Below are positions 33,451 to 45,387 of a stretch of 64,000 nt of DNA, one piece after another. A program made the position numbers and the translations under genes. Every line of letters starts with the position of its first letter. Positions within the stretch are counted from its first letter, which is position 1. The notes beneath the pieces are model-generated. The model saw only the letters and a list, made by a program, of their open reading frames with translations. It made no database searches and was not told the DNA's origin. This DNA comes from Cephalopachus bancanus (Eukaryota; Chordata; Mammalia; Primates; Tarsiidae), in contig JAPVLO010000956.1 in NCBI GenBank assembly GCA_027257055.1, positions 248,001 to 312,000 of the forward strand, given 5' to 3'.

Positions 33451-34086
33451 ATTAAGTGCAGAAATAAGCACAATGATGTTCATTGTAGTACTGTTTGTGA
33501 TGGTGGCAAATATCTGTCTTAACAATTAGAGATTGGTTGAGTATATTATGATATAAACATGCAGTAGATTATACAGTCATAGAAGTTGTTAAAGGTTTTG
33601 TGTTTTTTTTAAGAAGTGGAAAGATACAAAGATTACAAAGGCATGCACCCATATTTATATGTGTAGAATTAGTGTCCAATAATTGTTAGCATTCATGGTC
33701 ACATTTGTTTCCAAACTAAAGGCCTCTTTGATGACCACCTGACCTACCTTCTCTGTTTAATCTCTGAAACACATATATGCATGAAAGAGTATAAGGAGCT
33801 CAGCTAAGAATAAAATAACTGAACTGAGATTTGAGTTTCTAAGAGAAAAAAGTTTGCAGCTTGGGTCCTACCAAATTTAATTACACTCTGAAACAAAAAT
33901 ATCAGTACTCTCCAGAGGAATACAATAGAGTCCAGAAGCTGTATAATGTAATATTTACAATGTCCAGGACTACACAGCATTTTAAGAACCAGGAAAATAT
34001 AACCCAATCTGAAGGGAGAAAAGACAATCTACAGAAACTAACTTCATATGTTGGAATTAGGAGACAGGACTGCAAGGCACGTTTTT

Positions 34087-34088
34087 TG

Positions 34089-34103
<15 letters not shown>
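34087..34103 (+). repeat. (TG)n then T22 at an Alu poly(A) end
   Basis: TGTGTGTGTGTGTGTGT directly followed by the T tract of the minus-strand Alu. Confidence 0.9.
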
Positions 34104-34119
<16 letters not shown>

Positions 34120-34399
34120 TTTTGCGTTGAAGTCTCTGTCGCCCAGACTGGAGTGCAGTGGCCGCTCCCAGCCACCGCAGCCTTGACCTGCTGGGCTCCG
34201 GCGATCCTTCCACCTCAGTCTTCCAAGTAGCTGGAACTACAGGCGCACGCTACCACGCCCAGCTAATTTTTAAAAAAATTTATTGTAGAGATGTCTTGCC
34301 AAGTTGCCCAGGTGGATCTGGAACCCACGGGCTCAGGCAGTCCACTCACCTCAGCCTCCCAAAGTGCTGGGATTACAGGCTGAGCCACCGAGCCCAGCT
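34104..34399 (-). mobile_element. Alu dimer inside the HAL1-type LINE
   Basis: T22, GCGTTGAAGTCTCTGTCGCCC, to GCTGAGCCACCGAGCCCAGC. Confidence 0.9.
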
Positions 34400-34669
34400 T
34401 AAGGAAGTTTTTTTAAACCACTCATTGAAGTAAAGAGAAATATGCTTGCACTGAATAAAAAGAAAGGAAATCTTGGCCTAGAAATAGAAACAAAAAAGAG
34501 TCAAGTGGGAATTGTAGAACTGTAAAATATAGCAGCTGAAATTAAAATCTACCAGGTGACCTTAACAGCAAAATGGAAATGACGGGAAGAAGTCAGTGAA
34601 TTTGATGCTAGATAACAGAAGACTATCCGATCTGAAGAATAGAAAGAAAACAAATTTTTAAAAAATATC

Positions 34670-34832
34670 TTCTGGTGTTGCCACTGGCTCATTGACCTCT
34701 GGCTGCCATTGTTTTCCTAGCTTTGGCCCCCTCCCCTACCTTGGGAAGGTGAATCTCCTCTCCCTCTTTCCCTCCCTCCCCCCCCATTTACTTTCTAAAT
34801 AAACTATGTTTTCCAATCTTAAAAGCATAAAA
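34670..34832 (+). mobile_element. Second LTR-like mini-retroposon with perfect TSD
   Basis: A 163-bp unit, TTCTGGTGTTGCCACTGGC..., C/T-rich middle (CTCCCTCTTTCCCTCCCTCC), then AATAAACTATGTTTTCC and an A-rich end. Bounded by TAAAAAATATC at 34659-34669 and 34833-34843 (11 bp, perfect). It splits the host LINE exactly (ATATC|ACCAGAGCTTCAGGG). Late AATAAA plus A-rich tail plus TSD indicate a polyadenylated RNA copied by L1. Sequence differs from the GGGCAACCCC family; LTR origin is inferred from its composition only. Confidence 0.8.
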
Positions 34833-35195
34833 TAAAAAATATCACCAGAGCTTCAGGGCCCTGTGGAATGATATCAAAAGACCTAACTCATATAATTGGA
34901 ATCCCAGAAGGAAAGTGAGACACAGGAGAAGGACATGCTTGAAGATAAAATACCCAGAAACTTCTCAGATTTTATGAAAGGCACATTTACTGATTAAAGA
35001 AGCTTGGCAAACACCTGCTAGGATAAGTACAAAGAAAACTATCTTTGTATATATTTCAGGGGTCCCCAAAATCACCCTTGGGGTTAATGATTTGCTAGAA
35101 GGATCCATAGAACTCCTAACTATAAACTCATAGTTAACAATTTTATTATAGCAAAAGGACACAGATCTGAATTGGCAAAGGGAAAAGACGCGTGG

Positions 35196-35482
35196 GACTG
35201 GGCGTGATGTGGCGGTTCACACCTGTAATCCCATCACTTTTGGAGGCGGAGGCAAGAGGATTGTCTGAGTTCAGGAATTTGAAACCAACCTGAGCCACGT
35301 GGTGAGACCTTGTCTCTACAATAAATCAAAAAACTAGCCAGGTGTGGTGGTGCGTACCTGTAGTCCCAGGTACTTGGAAGGCTGATGTGGGAGGATTACC
35401 TGAACCCAGTAGGTCAAGGCTGAGGTAATTGTGATCATGCCACTGCACTTCATCCAGCCTGGGTGACTAAGTAAGACACTTG
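35196..35482 (+). mobile_element. Older Alu dimer inside the LTR
   Basis: ACTGGGCGTGATGTGGCGGTTCACACC head; tail TAAGACACTTGA8. Confidence 0.85.
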
Positions 35483-35489
35483 AAAAAAA

Positions 35490-35783
35490 AGCTGGGCTCG
35501 GTGGCTCAGCCTGTAATCTTGTGCTTTGGGAGGCTGTGGTGAGTGGATTGCCTGAGCCCGCGGGTTCGAGACCCACCTGGGCAACTTGGCGAGACCTCAT
35601 CTCTACAATAAATAAAAAAATTAGCCGGGCATGGTAGCGCGCGCCCTTAGTTCCGGCTACTTGGAAGGCTGAGGCAGAAGGATCTCCGGAGCCCAGCAGG
35701 TTGAGGCTGCAGTGACCAAGAGTAACCACTGCACTCCAGTGTGGGCGACATAGTGAGACTCCAACTCAAAAAAAAGAAAAAAA
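35490..35783 (+). mobile_element. Alu dimer (tarsier type) inside the LTR
   Basis: GCTGGGCTCGGTGGCTCAGCC to CTCCAACTCA8; B-box GCGGGTTCGAGACCCAC. Confidence 0.92.
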
Positions 35784-36640
35784 ACACCTGGGATAAAGTC
35801 TAGGGGAGATCAGGCGCAAGTTTCCAGGTGTTCAGTGGAGACACCCAAGTCTGTGCTTAATTCCTCTGCAATGATGTGTGACAGCACGTGCGGTGTTGCC
35901 AACGAAGGAAGCTCATTCAGTCTTCGGTGTCCAGGATGGCATGCAGTGCCCACATGACAACTCAACTACTCAGACCCCTAGAGCAAAAATATATGTTGGC
36001 CATAAATTGTATTGTTAGGATAAACTTGCCTGGGCACGCTGGGATAATACAGCCAAGACCTCAGGCCTGCAAAAACACTTATTAGGCAAAATATTCCAAG
36101 GACTCAGTACTCATCTCCTAGCAGCCAGCCAAGGGCCAGTCCTTAAGACAGACCTTTCTCTGGCCTGGGCAGAGCCTGGCATTCCAGGCCTGCTGAGTTA
36201 ACCCTTTCCTATACAATATATCATACTCAAACTGCTAAAAACCAAAGAAAAGGAGAAAATGTTGGAAGTAGTTAGAGAAAAATGACACCTACAGGGTAAT
36301 AATAATTATCATTAGAACTTACTTCCAGATGCCAGAAAACAGTGGAATAACATCTTTTAAAGTGCCAAACGGGGAAAAAAACTGTCAGCCCAGGTTTCTG
36401 TACTCAGCAAAAATACCCTGCAGGATTAAAAGCAAAATAATGACATAGATTTAAAAAAAAATTTTCACCAGAAGACCTGCACCACAAGAAAAGCTAAAAG
36501 AAATTCTTCTGATTAAAGGAAAGTGATACCAGATAGAAACTGAGACCTTCAGGAAGGAATGAAGAACACTGGAAGTGATAAATATCTGGGTAAATATTAA
36601 AGGCTTTTTCTCTCTTAATTTCTTTAAAATGAGTAGGATT

Positions 36641-36765
36641 ACCGGGCATGGTGGCTCATACCTGTAATCCCAGTACTGTGGGGTGCGGAGGCGAGAGGAT
36701 TACCTGAGTTCAGGGGTTCAAGACCAGCCTGTGCAACATGGTTAGACCCCATCTCTACAATAATA
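36641..36765 (+). mobile_element. Alu first monomer (plus part of a foldback cluster)
   Basis: ACCGGGCATGGTGGCTCATACC to CCCCATCTCTACAATAATAAT, then interrupted. Confidence 0.85.
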
Positions 36766-36808
36766 ATTTTTTTCCTCATTGTCTTATATTGCCTCCATTT
36801 TTTCTCTT

Positions 36809-36980
36809 CTTTTTTTTTTTTTTTGTGAGTTGGAGTCTCACTCAGTCACCCAGGCTGGAGGGCAATGGCACACTCATAGCCACCTCACCCTCGACCTGCT
36901 GGGCTCAGGTGATCCTTCTGCCTCAGCCTTCCAAATAGCTGGAGCTACAGGCACGTGCCACCACGCCCAGCTAATTTTTA
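36809..36980 (-). mobile_element. Alu second monomer in inverse orientation
   Basis: T16, GTGAGTTGGAGTCTCACTCAGTC to CACCACGCCCAGCTAATTTTTAAATT. Only the 3' monomer, lying between plus-strand Alu parts. Confidence 0.85.
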
Positions 36981-36984
36981 AATT

Positions 36985-37187
36985 GCTGGGCAACACAGCA
37001 AGACCTCGGCTCCACAGTAAATAAAAAAATTAGCCGGGCATGGTGGCACATTCCTGTGGTTTCAGCTACTTGGAAGGCTGAGGTGGAAGGATCGCCTGAG
37101 CACAGCAGGTCAAAGTTGCTGTCGCTGTTGCCATGAGTGTGCCACTGTACTCCAACCTGAGTGATACTCTGACTCCAAAAAAAAAAA
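36985..37187 (+). mobile_element. Alu partial copy (plus part of the foldback cluster)
   Basis: CTGGGCAACACAGCAAGACC, CAGTAAATAAAAAAATTAGCC, second monomer and A14 tail. Confidence 0.85.
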
Positions 37188-37456
37188 AAAGAGTTTAGAG
37201 ACTATCGGGTTTTTTTAAAGAAAATAATTGGTTTCATACCACATTTCGTTACAGTCTGAAGCCATGCTACTTCTCTGCATTACTTAACATAACGTCAAAG
37301 ACACAAGTCCAGTGCATCACACACAACCTTAGGAGAAATATGTTGGTGTACCTGATTAGCTTAGAGCATGGAATTAGAAATAAATATGTACAAAGGACAT
37401 TAAATCACTTTTTAAACTTCACTGGACTTTTGCCCAGTTGTTAGCAGTTAACTCTG

Positions 37457-37744
37457 TTTTTTGTTTGTTTGTTTTGAGTTGGAGTCTCACTCTGTCGCCC
37501 AGACTGTAGTGCAGTGGCCGCTCCCGGCCACCGCAGCCTCGACCTGCTGGGCAATTCTTCCACCTCAGCCTTCCAAGTAGCCAGAACTACAGGCATGCGC
37601 TACCACGCCCGGCTAATTTTTTGATTTTATTGTAGAGATGAGATCTTGCTGCCCAGGTGGGTCTCGAACCCGCGGGCTCGGGCAATCCACTCACCTCAGC
37701 CTCCCAAAGGCGCGGGATTACAGGCTGAGCCACCGAGCCCGGCC
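37457..37744 (-). mobile_element. Alu dimer (young type)
   Basis: (TTTG)n tail, GAGTTGGAGTCTCACTCTGTC, CCCAAAGGCGCGGG, head GCTGAGCCACCGAGCCCGGC. Confidence 0.92.
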
Positions 37745-38388
37745 GTATTTTAAGTTTAGACTGGATCTTATGTCTTCTGGAGGCTTAAATTTGGAGTTTA
37801 TTAATTAGCGAATTTAGTAGCTGTCCAACATGTACAGACAACCACCAAATCTACTAGGCGAAAAAAGGGCAGAAGACTAAAGCCAGAGTTTTGTGTCCTT
37901 ATCCATTTTTATCATGATTCAGCATTGCATTTGTTATCTTAATTATATTCTTTTGATAACTAAGGTTAAAAGTTCATTTTTAGATCCACTGAGCTATTCA
38001 ACTGGGGAGGTAGACAATGCCATTTTGTTTTCTGTGCTTTGTAAATTTGAAATTGAGGGCAAAGGGGATGGTAGGTTATTTTAATGGACGAAAAACTATT
38101 TTTTTCTGAGTGTGTGAGAACAATGTTAGTTTGAAAGGGGTTCCTACAAATTTTTCTGGCCCGCTGCCAAACTTGTCTGTGGCCAAAAGCCTGTGTGTCT
38201 GTCTTTGACAGTGACAGCTTTGTATTCTGTCAGTGATCCTTCTGTGCCATTTTGAGGGGGATTTTTTTGGTTAAGGATAAATCTGTAGCAGAGCAGACTA
38301 TTACCCATTTCAGCAGCCACAAAATTTGTATTTGAGTATACAAACAAATACATCATCTGATGTCTTTTGCAAGTCAAAAGTGGCTTCA
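37745..38388 (+). other. RTN3 intron 3, unique sequence
   Basis: No repeat or exon recognised. Confidence 0.45.
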
Positions 38389-38685
38389 GCCCGGTGTGAT
38401 GGCTCACACCTGTAATCTCAGCACATTGGGATGCCAAGGCAAGAGGATCACTTGAAACTAGGAGTTTGACCAGCCTTGACAATATAGTGAGACTGCTCTT
38501 TACCCTCCCCCCCCCGCAAAAAAAAATTAACTAGGTGTGGTGACAGTGGGCCCAGCTATTCGGGAGACTGAGGCAGAAGGACTGCCTGAGCCCAAGATGT
38601 CAAAGCTGTAGTGGGCCTTGATGGTGCCACTGCTCTCCAGTCTGGGCAGCAGAGACCCCTGACTCTAAACAAATAAATAAATCTT
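38389..38685 (+). mobile_element. Old Alu dimer
   Basis: GCCCGGTGTGATGGCTCACACC head, C10GCA7 linker, tail CCTGACTCTAAACAAATAAATAAA. Confidence 0.83.
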
Positions 38686-38887
38686 CAAGAATCTGTACAA
38701 CAGTTTTTCAGAATTTGTTAATATACAACACATCTCTAAGAATCTTTTTAAATGCCTGAAATAACTAAAAAAAAAAAAGCACTGAGCTTTGTAACCATGA
38801 AAAGGAAACTGTTCATTAATAAAGGAGACACAGTTAAACTTTATATGAACTATGAATTTATGTAAAGAAAAAGATCCAGACATTTTC

Positions 38888-39177
38888 TTTTTTTTTTTTT
38901 TTTGAGTTGGAGTCTCACTCTGTCACCCAGGTTGGAGTACAGTGGCCGCTCCCGGCCACCGCAGCCTTGACCTGCTGGATTCCGGCGATCCTTCCGCCTC
39001 AGCCTTCCAAGTAGCCGGAATTACAGGCATGCGCTATCACGCCCGGCTGATTTTTTGATTTATTGTAGAGATGAGGTCTCGCTGCCCAGGCGGATCTCGA
39101 ACCCGCGGGCTCAGGCAATCCATTCACCTCAGCCTCCCAAAGGCGTGGGATTACAGGCTGAGCCACCGCGCCTGGCT
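38888..39177 (-). mobile_element. Alu dimer (young type) with TSD
   Basis: GATCCAGACATTTTC at 38873-38887 and 39178-39192 (15 bp, perfect). Confidence 0.94.
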
Positions 39178-39223
39178 GATCCAGACATTTTCACATGAAT
39201 TCTTTTCTTTGGTTGCATTTGTT

Positions 39224-39486
39224 TATTTATTTATTTTAGAGACAGAGTCTTACTCTGTCACCCAGGCTGGAATGCAGTGACTCAAGTGATTCTCCAGTCT
39301 CAGCCTTCTTAGTAGCTGGGACCACTGTCACCACACCCAGCTAAAATTTTTTTGGGGGGAGTTGGGGGTAGAGACAGATCCTGCTATATTGTCCGGGCTG
39401 GTCTCAAACTCCTAGCCTCAAGTGATCCTTTCTCCTCAGCCTCCCAAAGTGCTGGGATTATAGGCATGAGCCACCATGCCTAGCCC
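39224..39486 (-). mobile_element. Old Alu dimer with deletion
   Basis: TTTATTTATTTTAGAGACAGAGTCTTACTC to GAGCCACCATGCCTAGCC; part of the second monomer is missing after AATGCAGTGACTCAAG. Confidence 0.8.
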
Positions 39487-39878
39487 TATTTATTCTTAAA
39501 AATGAAGCTGATAGACTACTAAACTTTGATATTTCCTTCACAGTTATTCATTTTCAGAGTATTTGAAATCAGCTTTTCTTTTCTACTTTTGAGGTATATA
39601 CTTACGAGAATAGGTTAAAGTCAATTGACTTTTGGGAATGACTGACTAGAGTCAAACCAAGAACTTCTCCAAATTCAGTAATAAAATAGATGGATAAGAA
39701 ATCGATAAGGTTTATTACTACTGTTCCTGTTTGAATTGGCATAGACTGATTTCTTTTTTCTTAGAGCCTGAGATTACCATCAGATGTGTTCGTGCCCTCT
39801 TTTGGTGTAATCTGGGTACTGCACCTGGCATCCTTTAATATGGACAAGAGACAGACATCCTTTAACGTTTTTAAAATA

Positions 39879-40167
39879 GGCCAGGCATGGTGGCTCATTC
39901 CTGTAATCCTAGCACTTTGGGAGGCCGAGGCAAAAGGATTGCTTGAGTCCAGGGGTTCGAGACCAGCCTGGGCAACTTGGTGTGAGAACTTGTCTCTACA
40001 ATAAATAAATAAAGCAAGCGAGCCAGGCGTGGTAGCGCGTGCCTGTAATTCCGGCTACTTGGAAGGCTGAGGTGAAAGGATCGCCTGAGCCCAGCAGGCT
40101 GATACAGGGGGTGGCTGTGACCATGCCACTGCGCTCCTGCCTGGGCAACAGAGTAAGACTCTAACTC
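39879..40167 (+). mobile_element. Alu dimer (first two units of a trimer)
   Basis: GGCCAGGCATGGTGGCTCATTCC to GAGTAAGACTCTAACTCA6, followed without unique sequence by a further monomer. Confidence 0.88.
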
Positions 40168-40336
40168 AAAAAATTTAACCAGGTATGTTTGCGCACATCT
40201 GTAGTCCCGGCTACACAGGATACTGAGACTGAAGGAGTACCGGAGCCCATGAGGTCAAGGCTGCGGTGAGCCATGATCGTGCCACTGTACTTCAGCCTGG
40301 GTGACAGAGACACCTGACCAAAAAAAAAAAAAAAAA
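40168..40336 (+). mobile_element. Alu second monomer (third unit of a trimer)
   Basis: AAAAAATTTAACCAGGTATGTTTGCG to CACCTGACCA17: complete second monomer with its own A-tail. Confidence 0.85.
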
Positions 40337-40626
40337 GTAAATATGACCACATTATGGAAGATTTGGAAATTAAAAAGGGAGAAATAACTCATAATTCCAC
40401 CAGCAATATAAATACTCGTAGTAAATACAGTCATTCCTTGGCAGATGTATCATCTTCCATTAGAAAAATTTTAAGATAATTGGGAAATTAGTAATGAGTC
40501 ATAAAAGAGGGTATACTATGTACTGAAACAGACTCTAAGTATAAAGGGCATTATTAGTACAACAAGCTAATTTATCACAAGATGTTAAACGTATTGGATG
40601 CAGCTAGAAGAAAGTAAAGTCTTTTA

Positions 40627-40922
40627 TTTATTTTTATTTTTTTTGAGTTGGAGTCTCACTCTGTCACCCAGACTGAAGTGCAGTGGCCACTCCCGGCCAC
40701 CGCAGCCTCGACCTGCTGGGCTCCGGCGATCCTTCCGCCTCAGCCTTCCAAGTAGTCAGAACTACAGGAGCGCACTACCATGCCCAGCTGATTTTTGACT
40801 TCTTATAGAGATGAGGTCTCGCCAAGTTGCCCAGGCAGGTCTCAAACCCGCGGGCTCAGGCAATCCACTCACCTCAGCCTCCCAAAGGTGTGGGATTACA
40901 GGCTGAGCCACCGAGCCCGGCT
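40627..40922 (-). mobile_element. Alu dimer (young type) with TSD
   Basis: AAAGTAAAGTCTTTTA at 40611-40626 and 40923-40938 (16 bp, perfect). Confidence 0.94.
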
Positions 40923-41343
40923 AAAGTAAAGTCTTTTAATTGAAAATTAGTTTATGTAGTATGTATATTAAAGTTGTAACCCCAAAAGTTAGGTAATGCT
41001 GACTTTGTTCTTTTAAGAACGTTTAGCTTTTCATTTTTCCATTACCCATTAAACTAGTTTGGGTCAGTTCCCTATGGGACTTCAGGAAGAGACTAGCCAA
41101 GACATCATTGTGTCTCTGTAAGATTGACATCCCAAAAAAGGACATTCCCTGTCTGTACCAATGACTCTCTTTAGCAGTGATTTTCTACTTGAGACATATC
41201 AGAATCAAGCAATCATTTGTTCTTAACTTGGAAAAGGTCACATACTACGCCCTAACCCTAACCCCATCACACATCCTGTTCCCCATGCCACACCCAGCTG
41301 AAAGCCACAAGTTTGGACGGTCTTCTGTAAAGAGTCTTCTCAT

Positions 41344-41533
41344 CTGGGAACAACAGGCACCAGGCACTAATCAGGGAGAGAGGAAGGGTAGGGGCATGAG
41401 GGACCCAGAAGCATCCATTAGGGTACTGTGCCTACGACCGGGGTGAGACTGGCTCGTCAGAAGCCCAGACCTTGCCTTCACACGGTAAATTTATATAACA
41501 AATCCTCTCATACCCCATGATTCTAAAATAAAA
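41344..41533 (+). mobile_element. 5'-truncated L1 3' end with TSD
   Basis: CTGGGAACAACAGGCACCAGG..., ...CATTAGGGTACTGTGCC, AATTTATATAACAAATCC, TACCCCATGATTCTAAAATAAA is the 3' UTR of a primate L1. AGTCTTCTCAT at 41333-41343 and 41534-41544 shows a 190-bp L1 insertion. It documents L1 activity of the kind that would mobilise the Alus and TINEs here. Confidence 0.82.
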
Positions 41534-41808
41534 AGTCTTCTCATGTAAGGTAAATTATAGTCATAAAAATGTTTAAGAATTGTTACTGGATATTAATCAA
41601 AATTAAAATCTTATTTTCCTATGGCGGATTCATAAAGTACATTCAAGAAGGTACTTTACTGACCCGGGTGGCTGAGTAGGAGATGAGGGAGAAGGAAGAG
41701 TGAGGCCTGTTTCTGCCGTTGTCTTAGGTTTGTGGCTGGAGGTAGAACCCTTTTCTGATCAGAGTACAGTGTCAGGTGAAGGGGATGTCTTCTTTGATAT
41801 GTAGGATT

Positions 41809-42050
41809 TCTCAGCCTGTAATCCCAGCACTTTGGAGACTGAGGCAAGAGGATTTCCTGACCCAGGGATTCGAGACCAGCCTGGGCAACTTGGTGAGACC
41901 TTGTCTCTACAATAAATCACAAAAACTAGCCAGGCGTGGTAGCATGTGTATGCAGTTCCAGCTACTTGGAAGGTTGAGGCTGCAGTGGCCGTGAGAGTAC
42001 CACTGCACTCCAGCCTGGGCGACAGAGTGAGACTCCAACTCAAAAAAAAA
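41809..42050 (+). mobile_element. Alu dimer, 5' truncated with internal deletion
   Basis: Starts CTCAGCCTGTAATCCCAGC; the second monomer lacks GCGGAAGGATCGC; tail CTCCAACTCA9. Confidence 0.87.
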
Positions 42051-42559
42051 GATGTGGGATTTCAGGTGCCCTAAGTGATCTCTTCTGTTCCCATGGCTTC
42101 AGAGTGCCACCTTCATTTTGCTAACTCCCAAATCTGTGTCCGTGTAGTTCCTCATGCCTTGTAGACCTCGTGTCATTCTGCCTTGACCTCTGCATGCGCC
42201 GCCTCCTTCCATCCTTTACTTACCACTCAATTTGATCATAGTTCTGACAGTGCAGCCCATTTTCATAGAAAGGTTTATGTGGAAGCTTGATATTTTAAAA
42301 TAGGTTTTGTTAAAAAGAACCCTTTGAAATCCTCAATCTTCATTTCTTTGTATCCTGTTAGCAAAAAAGAGGAAAGGGAAGATGTGTTAGTGCTCTGTAG
42401 AAGCTTTAACGTCTGTTATATTTGTCGCAGAGATTGGCAGTCAAATGAGCAGTAGCTGCCATTCTGTTACTGTCGAATCAGCAGTGATCTGAGCACTTCT
42501 GCCTTGTTTCCCATTAATCCTGGCAGCATTCCTAGAAAGACCCAACTCAAAAAATATGG

Positions 42560-43856
<1,297 letters not shown>

Positions 43857-44110
43857 CTTTTTGGGGGGGTTGCAGTCTCACTCTGTCGCCCAGACTGGAG
43901 TGCACCTGCTGGGCTCTGGCGATCCTTCCACCTCAGCCTTCCAAGTAGCCAGAATTACAGTCATGCGCTGCCACGCCCGGCTAATTTTTTGATTTATTGT
44001 AGAGATGAGGTCTTGCTGCCTAGGCGGGTCTCGAACACGCGGGCTCAGGCAATCCACTCACCTCAGCCTCCCAAAGGCGTGGGATTACAGGCTGAGCCAC
44101 CAAGCCCAGC
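43857..44110 (-). mobile_element. Alu dimer with internal deletion
   Basis: G7 TTGCAGTCTCACTCTGTC, then a jump from GGAGTGCA to CCTGCTGGGC; head CCACCAAGCCCAGCC. Confidence 0.88.
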
Positions 44111-44179
44111 CAGTCTGCTTTCTGTACAGTGGAAAAGTGTTCCTCCTCCTCTTTGTTTTGAAAATGATACATCGTACTT

Positions 44180-44740
44180 CCCTGCTTGACATTCTTCAGT
44201 GTCTTACCATGCACCTGAGGTAAAAGCCAATCCAAGGTCCTTAACGCACTCCCTGCTCAGTGAAAGTGCTCCACGATCTAGCCCCTGCCAGCGTCTCCAG
44301 CCTTGGCTCATGCCACTCACCTCTCACTGGCTACGCACCATCCACACTGGCCTTCTGGCCTTTCCTGAGCATTGCGAAGCGGCTCTCCCACCCCCCACAA
44401 GTCCTTGTGCGTGTGTCCCTTAGCCTAGAATACTGTCCCTTGGCGTTTTACTTGGCCGGCTCTTTCTCATCCTTCACGTCTCGCCTTTCATGTCAGCTCT
44501 TGAGAGACGTTTCCTGACCATGTGTCTAAAGTGGTGCGTATGTCACATACATTATTCTCATAGCACACTGGATTTACCTTCCTATGGGCCTCTGTTGCAA
44601 GTGAACTTGTTACTGGTTGCTTTCTTTCCCCCCTTGGAATATAAGTAAGGATCTTGTTTGCCTTCATCATTGTTGTATTTCCAGTTCCTAGCACTTGCCT
44701 GGCACATGATAGGCACTGAATATAACTTGAAGGAAGAGAC
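44180..44740 (+). mobile_element. Ancient LINE (L2-like) 3' end
   Basis: GTGCTCCACGATCTAGCCCCTGCC, CACACTGGCCTTCTGGCC, GAGACGTTTCCTGACCATGTG, TTGGAATATAAGTAAGG and GCACTTGCCTGGCACATGATAGGCACTGAATA follow the classic old mammalian LINE 3' end. Confidence 0.65.
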
Positions 44741-44805
44741 AGGTGGGAAAGGAAGGAAAATGAACACAGGTAAATAGAAGGAATTTTCTATTTTAAGATG
44801 TACAA

Positions 44806-45093
44806 GCCAGGCGTGGTGACTCACACCTGTAATCCCAGCACATTGGAAGGTGGAGGCGAGAGAGTTGCCTGAATCCAGTGATTCGAGACCAGCCTGGGCA
44901 ACTTGGCAAGACCTCATGTCTACAGTAAATCAAAAAATTAGTCAGGCGTGGTGGCACGTGCCTGTAGTTCCAGCTACTTGGAAGCCTGAGGTGGAAGGAT
45001 CTCGAGCCCAGCAGGTTGAGGCTGCAGTGGCCATGAGCATGCCACCACATTCCAGCCTGGGCAACAGAGTGAGATGCCTACTCAAAAAAAAAA
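44806..45093 (+). mobile_element. Alu dimer
   Basis: GCCAGGCGTGGTGACTCACACC to GAGATGCCTACTCA11. Confidence 0.9.
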
Positions 45094-45096
45094 AGT

Positions 45097-45384
45097 CAAC
45101 CAGGTGCCAGTGACTAAAGCCTATAATCCCAGCACTTTGGGAAGCCAAAGTGGGAGAATTACCCGAGTCCAGGAGTTCAGTACCAACCTGGACAACATAG
45201 CAAGACCCTGTCTTTACAAAAAATCAAAAAAATTAGTTGGCATGGTAGCATGCGCCTGTAGTCCCAGCTATTCAGGAGACTGAGGCAGAAGGATTGCTGG
45301 AGCCCAGGAGGTCGAGGCTGTGGTGAACCTTGATTGTGCTACTGCACTCCATCCTGGCGGACAGAGTGAGACCCCGGCTCAAAA
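45097..45384 (+). mobile_element. Alu dimer, abutting the previous copy
   Basis: ACCAGGTGCCAGTGACTAAAGCC head; tail GAGACCCCGGCTCA5. Older than the neighbour. Confidence 0.85.
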
Positions 45385-45387
45385 ATA

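Larger units (their letters stand above)
32985..33690 (+). mobile_element. Old L1 (L1M-type) 3' region, split by an Alu
   Basis: GCAGGTGTGTAAATTAGTAACC, GTAGTTTGGCAGTATG, TTTCTAGGAGTTCATCCTAG, then after the Alu GATGTTCATTGTAGTACTGTTTG and ATTAGAGATTGGTTGAGTA: successive landmarks of old L1 3' sequence. Confidence 0.68.
35055..36215. mobile_element. Old solo LTR (ERV), interrupted by two Alus
   Basis: CAGGGGTCCCCAAAATCACCC, TTTGCTAGAAGGATCCATAG, GCAAAGGGAAAAG, AGGCGCAAGTTTCCAGGTG, CAGCCAGCCAAGGGCCAGTC resemble a known old primate/mammalian LTR (MER21-like; name uncertain). ATATAT flanks it on both sides (35049-35054, 36216-36221) and it interrupts the LINE between consecutive parts. No coding part. 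Confidence 0.6.
33850..36605 (+). mobile_element. HAL1/L1 ORF1-type LINE remnant, interrupted by four later insertions
   Basis: Segments at 33890-34080, 34400-34660, 34844-35050 and 36216-36605 join into one old LINE ORF1 region. Landmarks: CACAATGTCC..-like AATGTCCAGGACTACACAGC, AGAGCTTCAGGGCCCTGTGG, AATTGGAATCCCAGAAGGAAAG, CAAACTGCTAAAAACCAAAG, AACTGTCAGCCCAGG and AAATATCTGGGTAAATATTAAAGGC. The frame is broken throughout, so it is a dead fossil. Confidence 0.75.

Noticed and set aside
41245..41270. CCCTAACCCTAACCCC as an interstitial telomere repeat
   Set aside because: Only two units; chance occurrence is likely.
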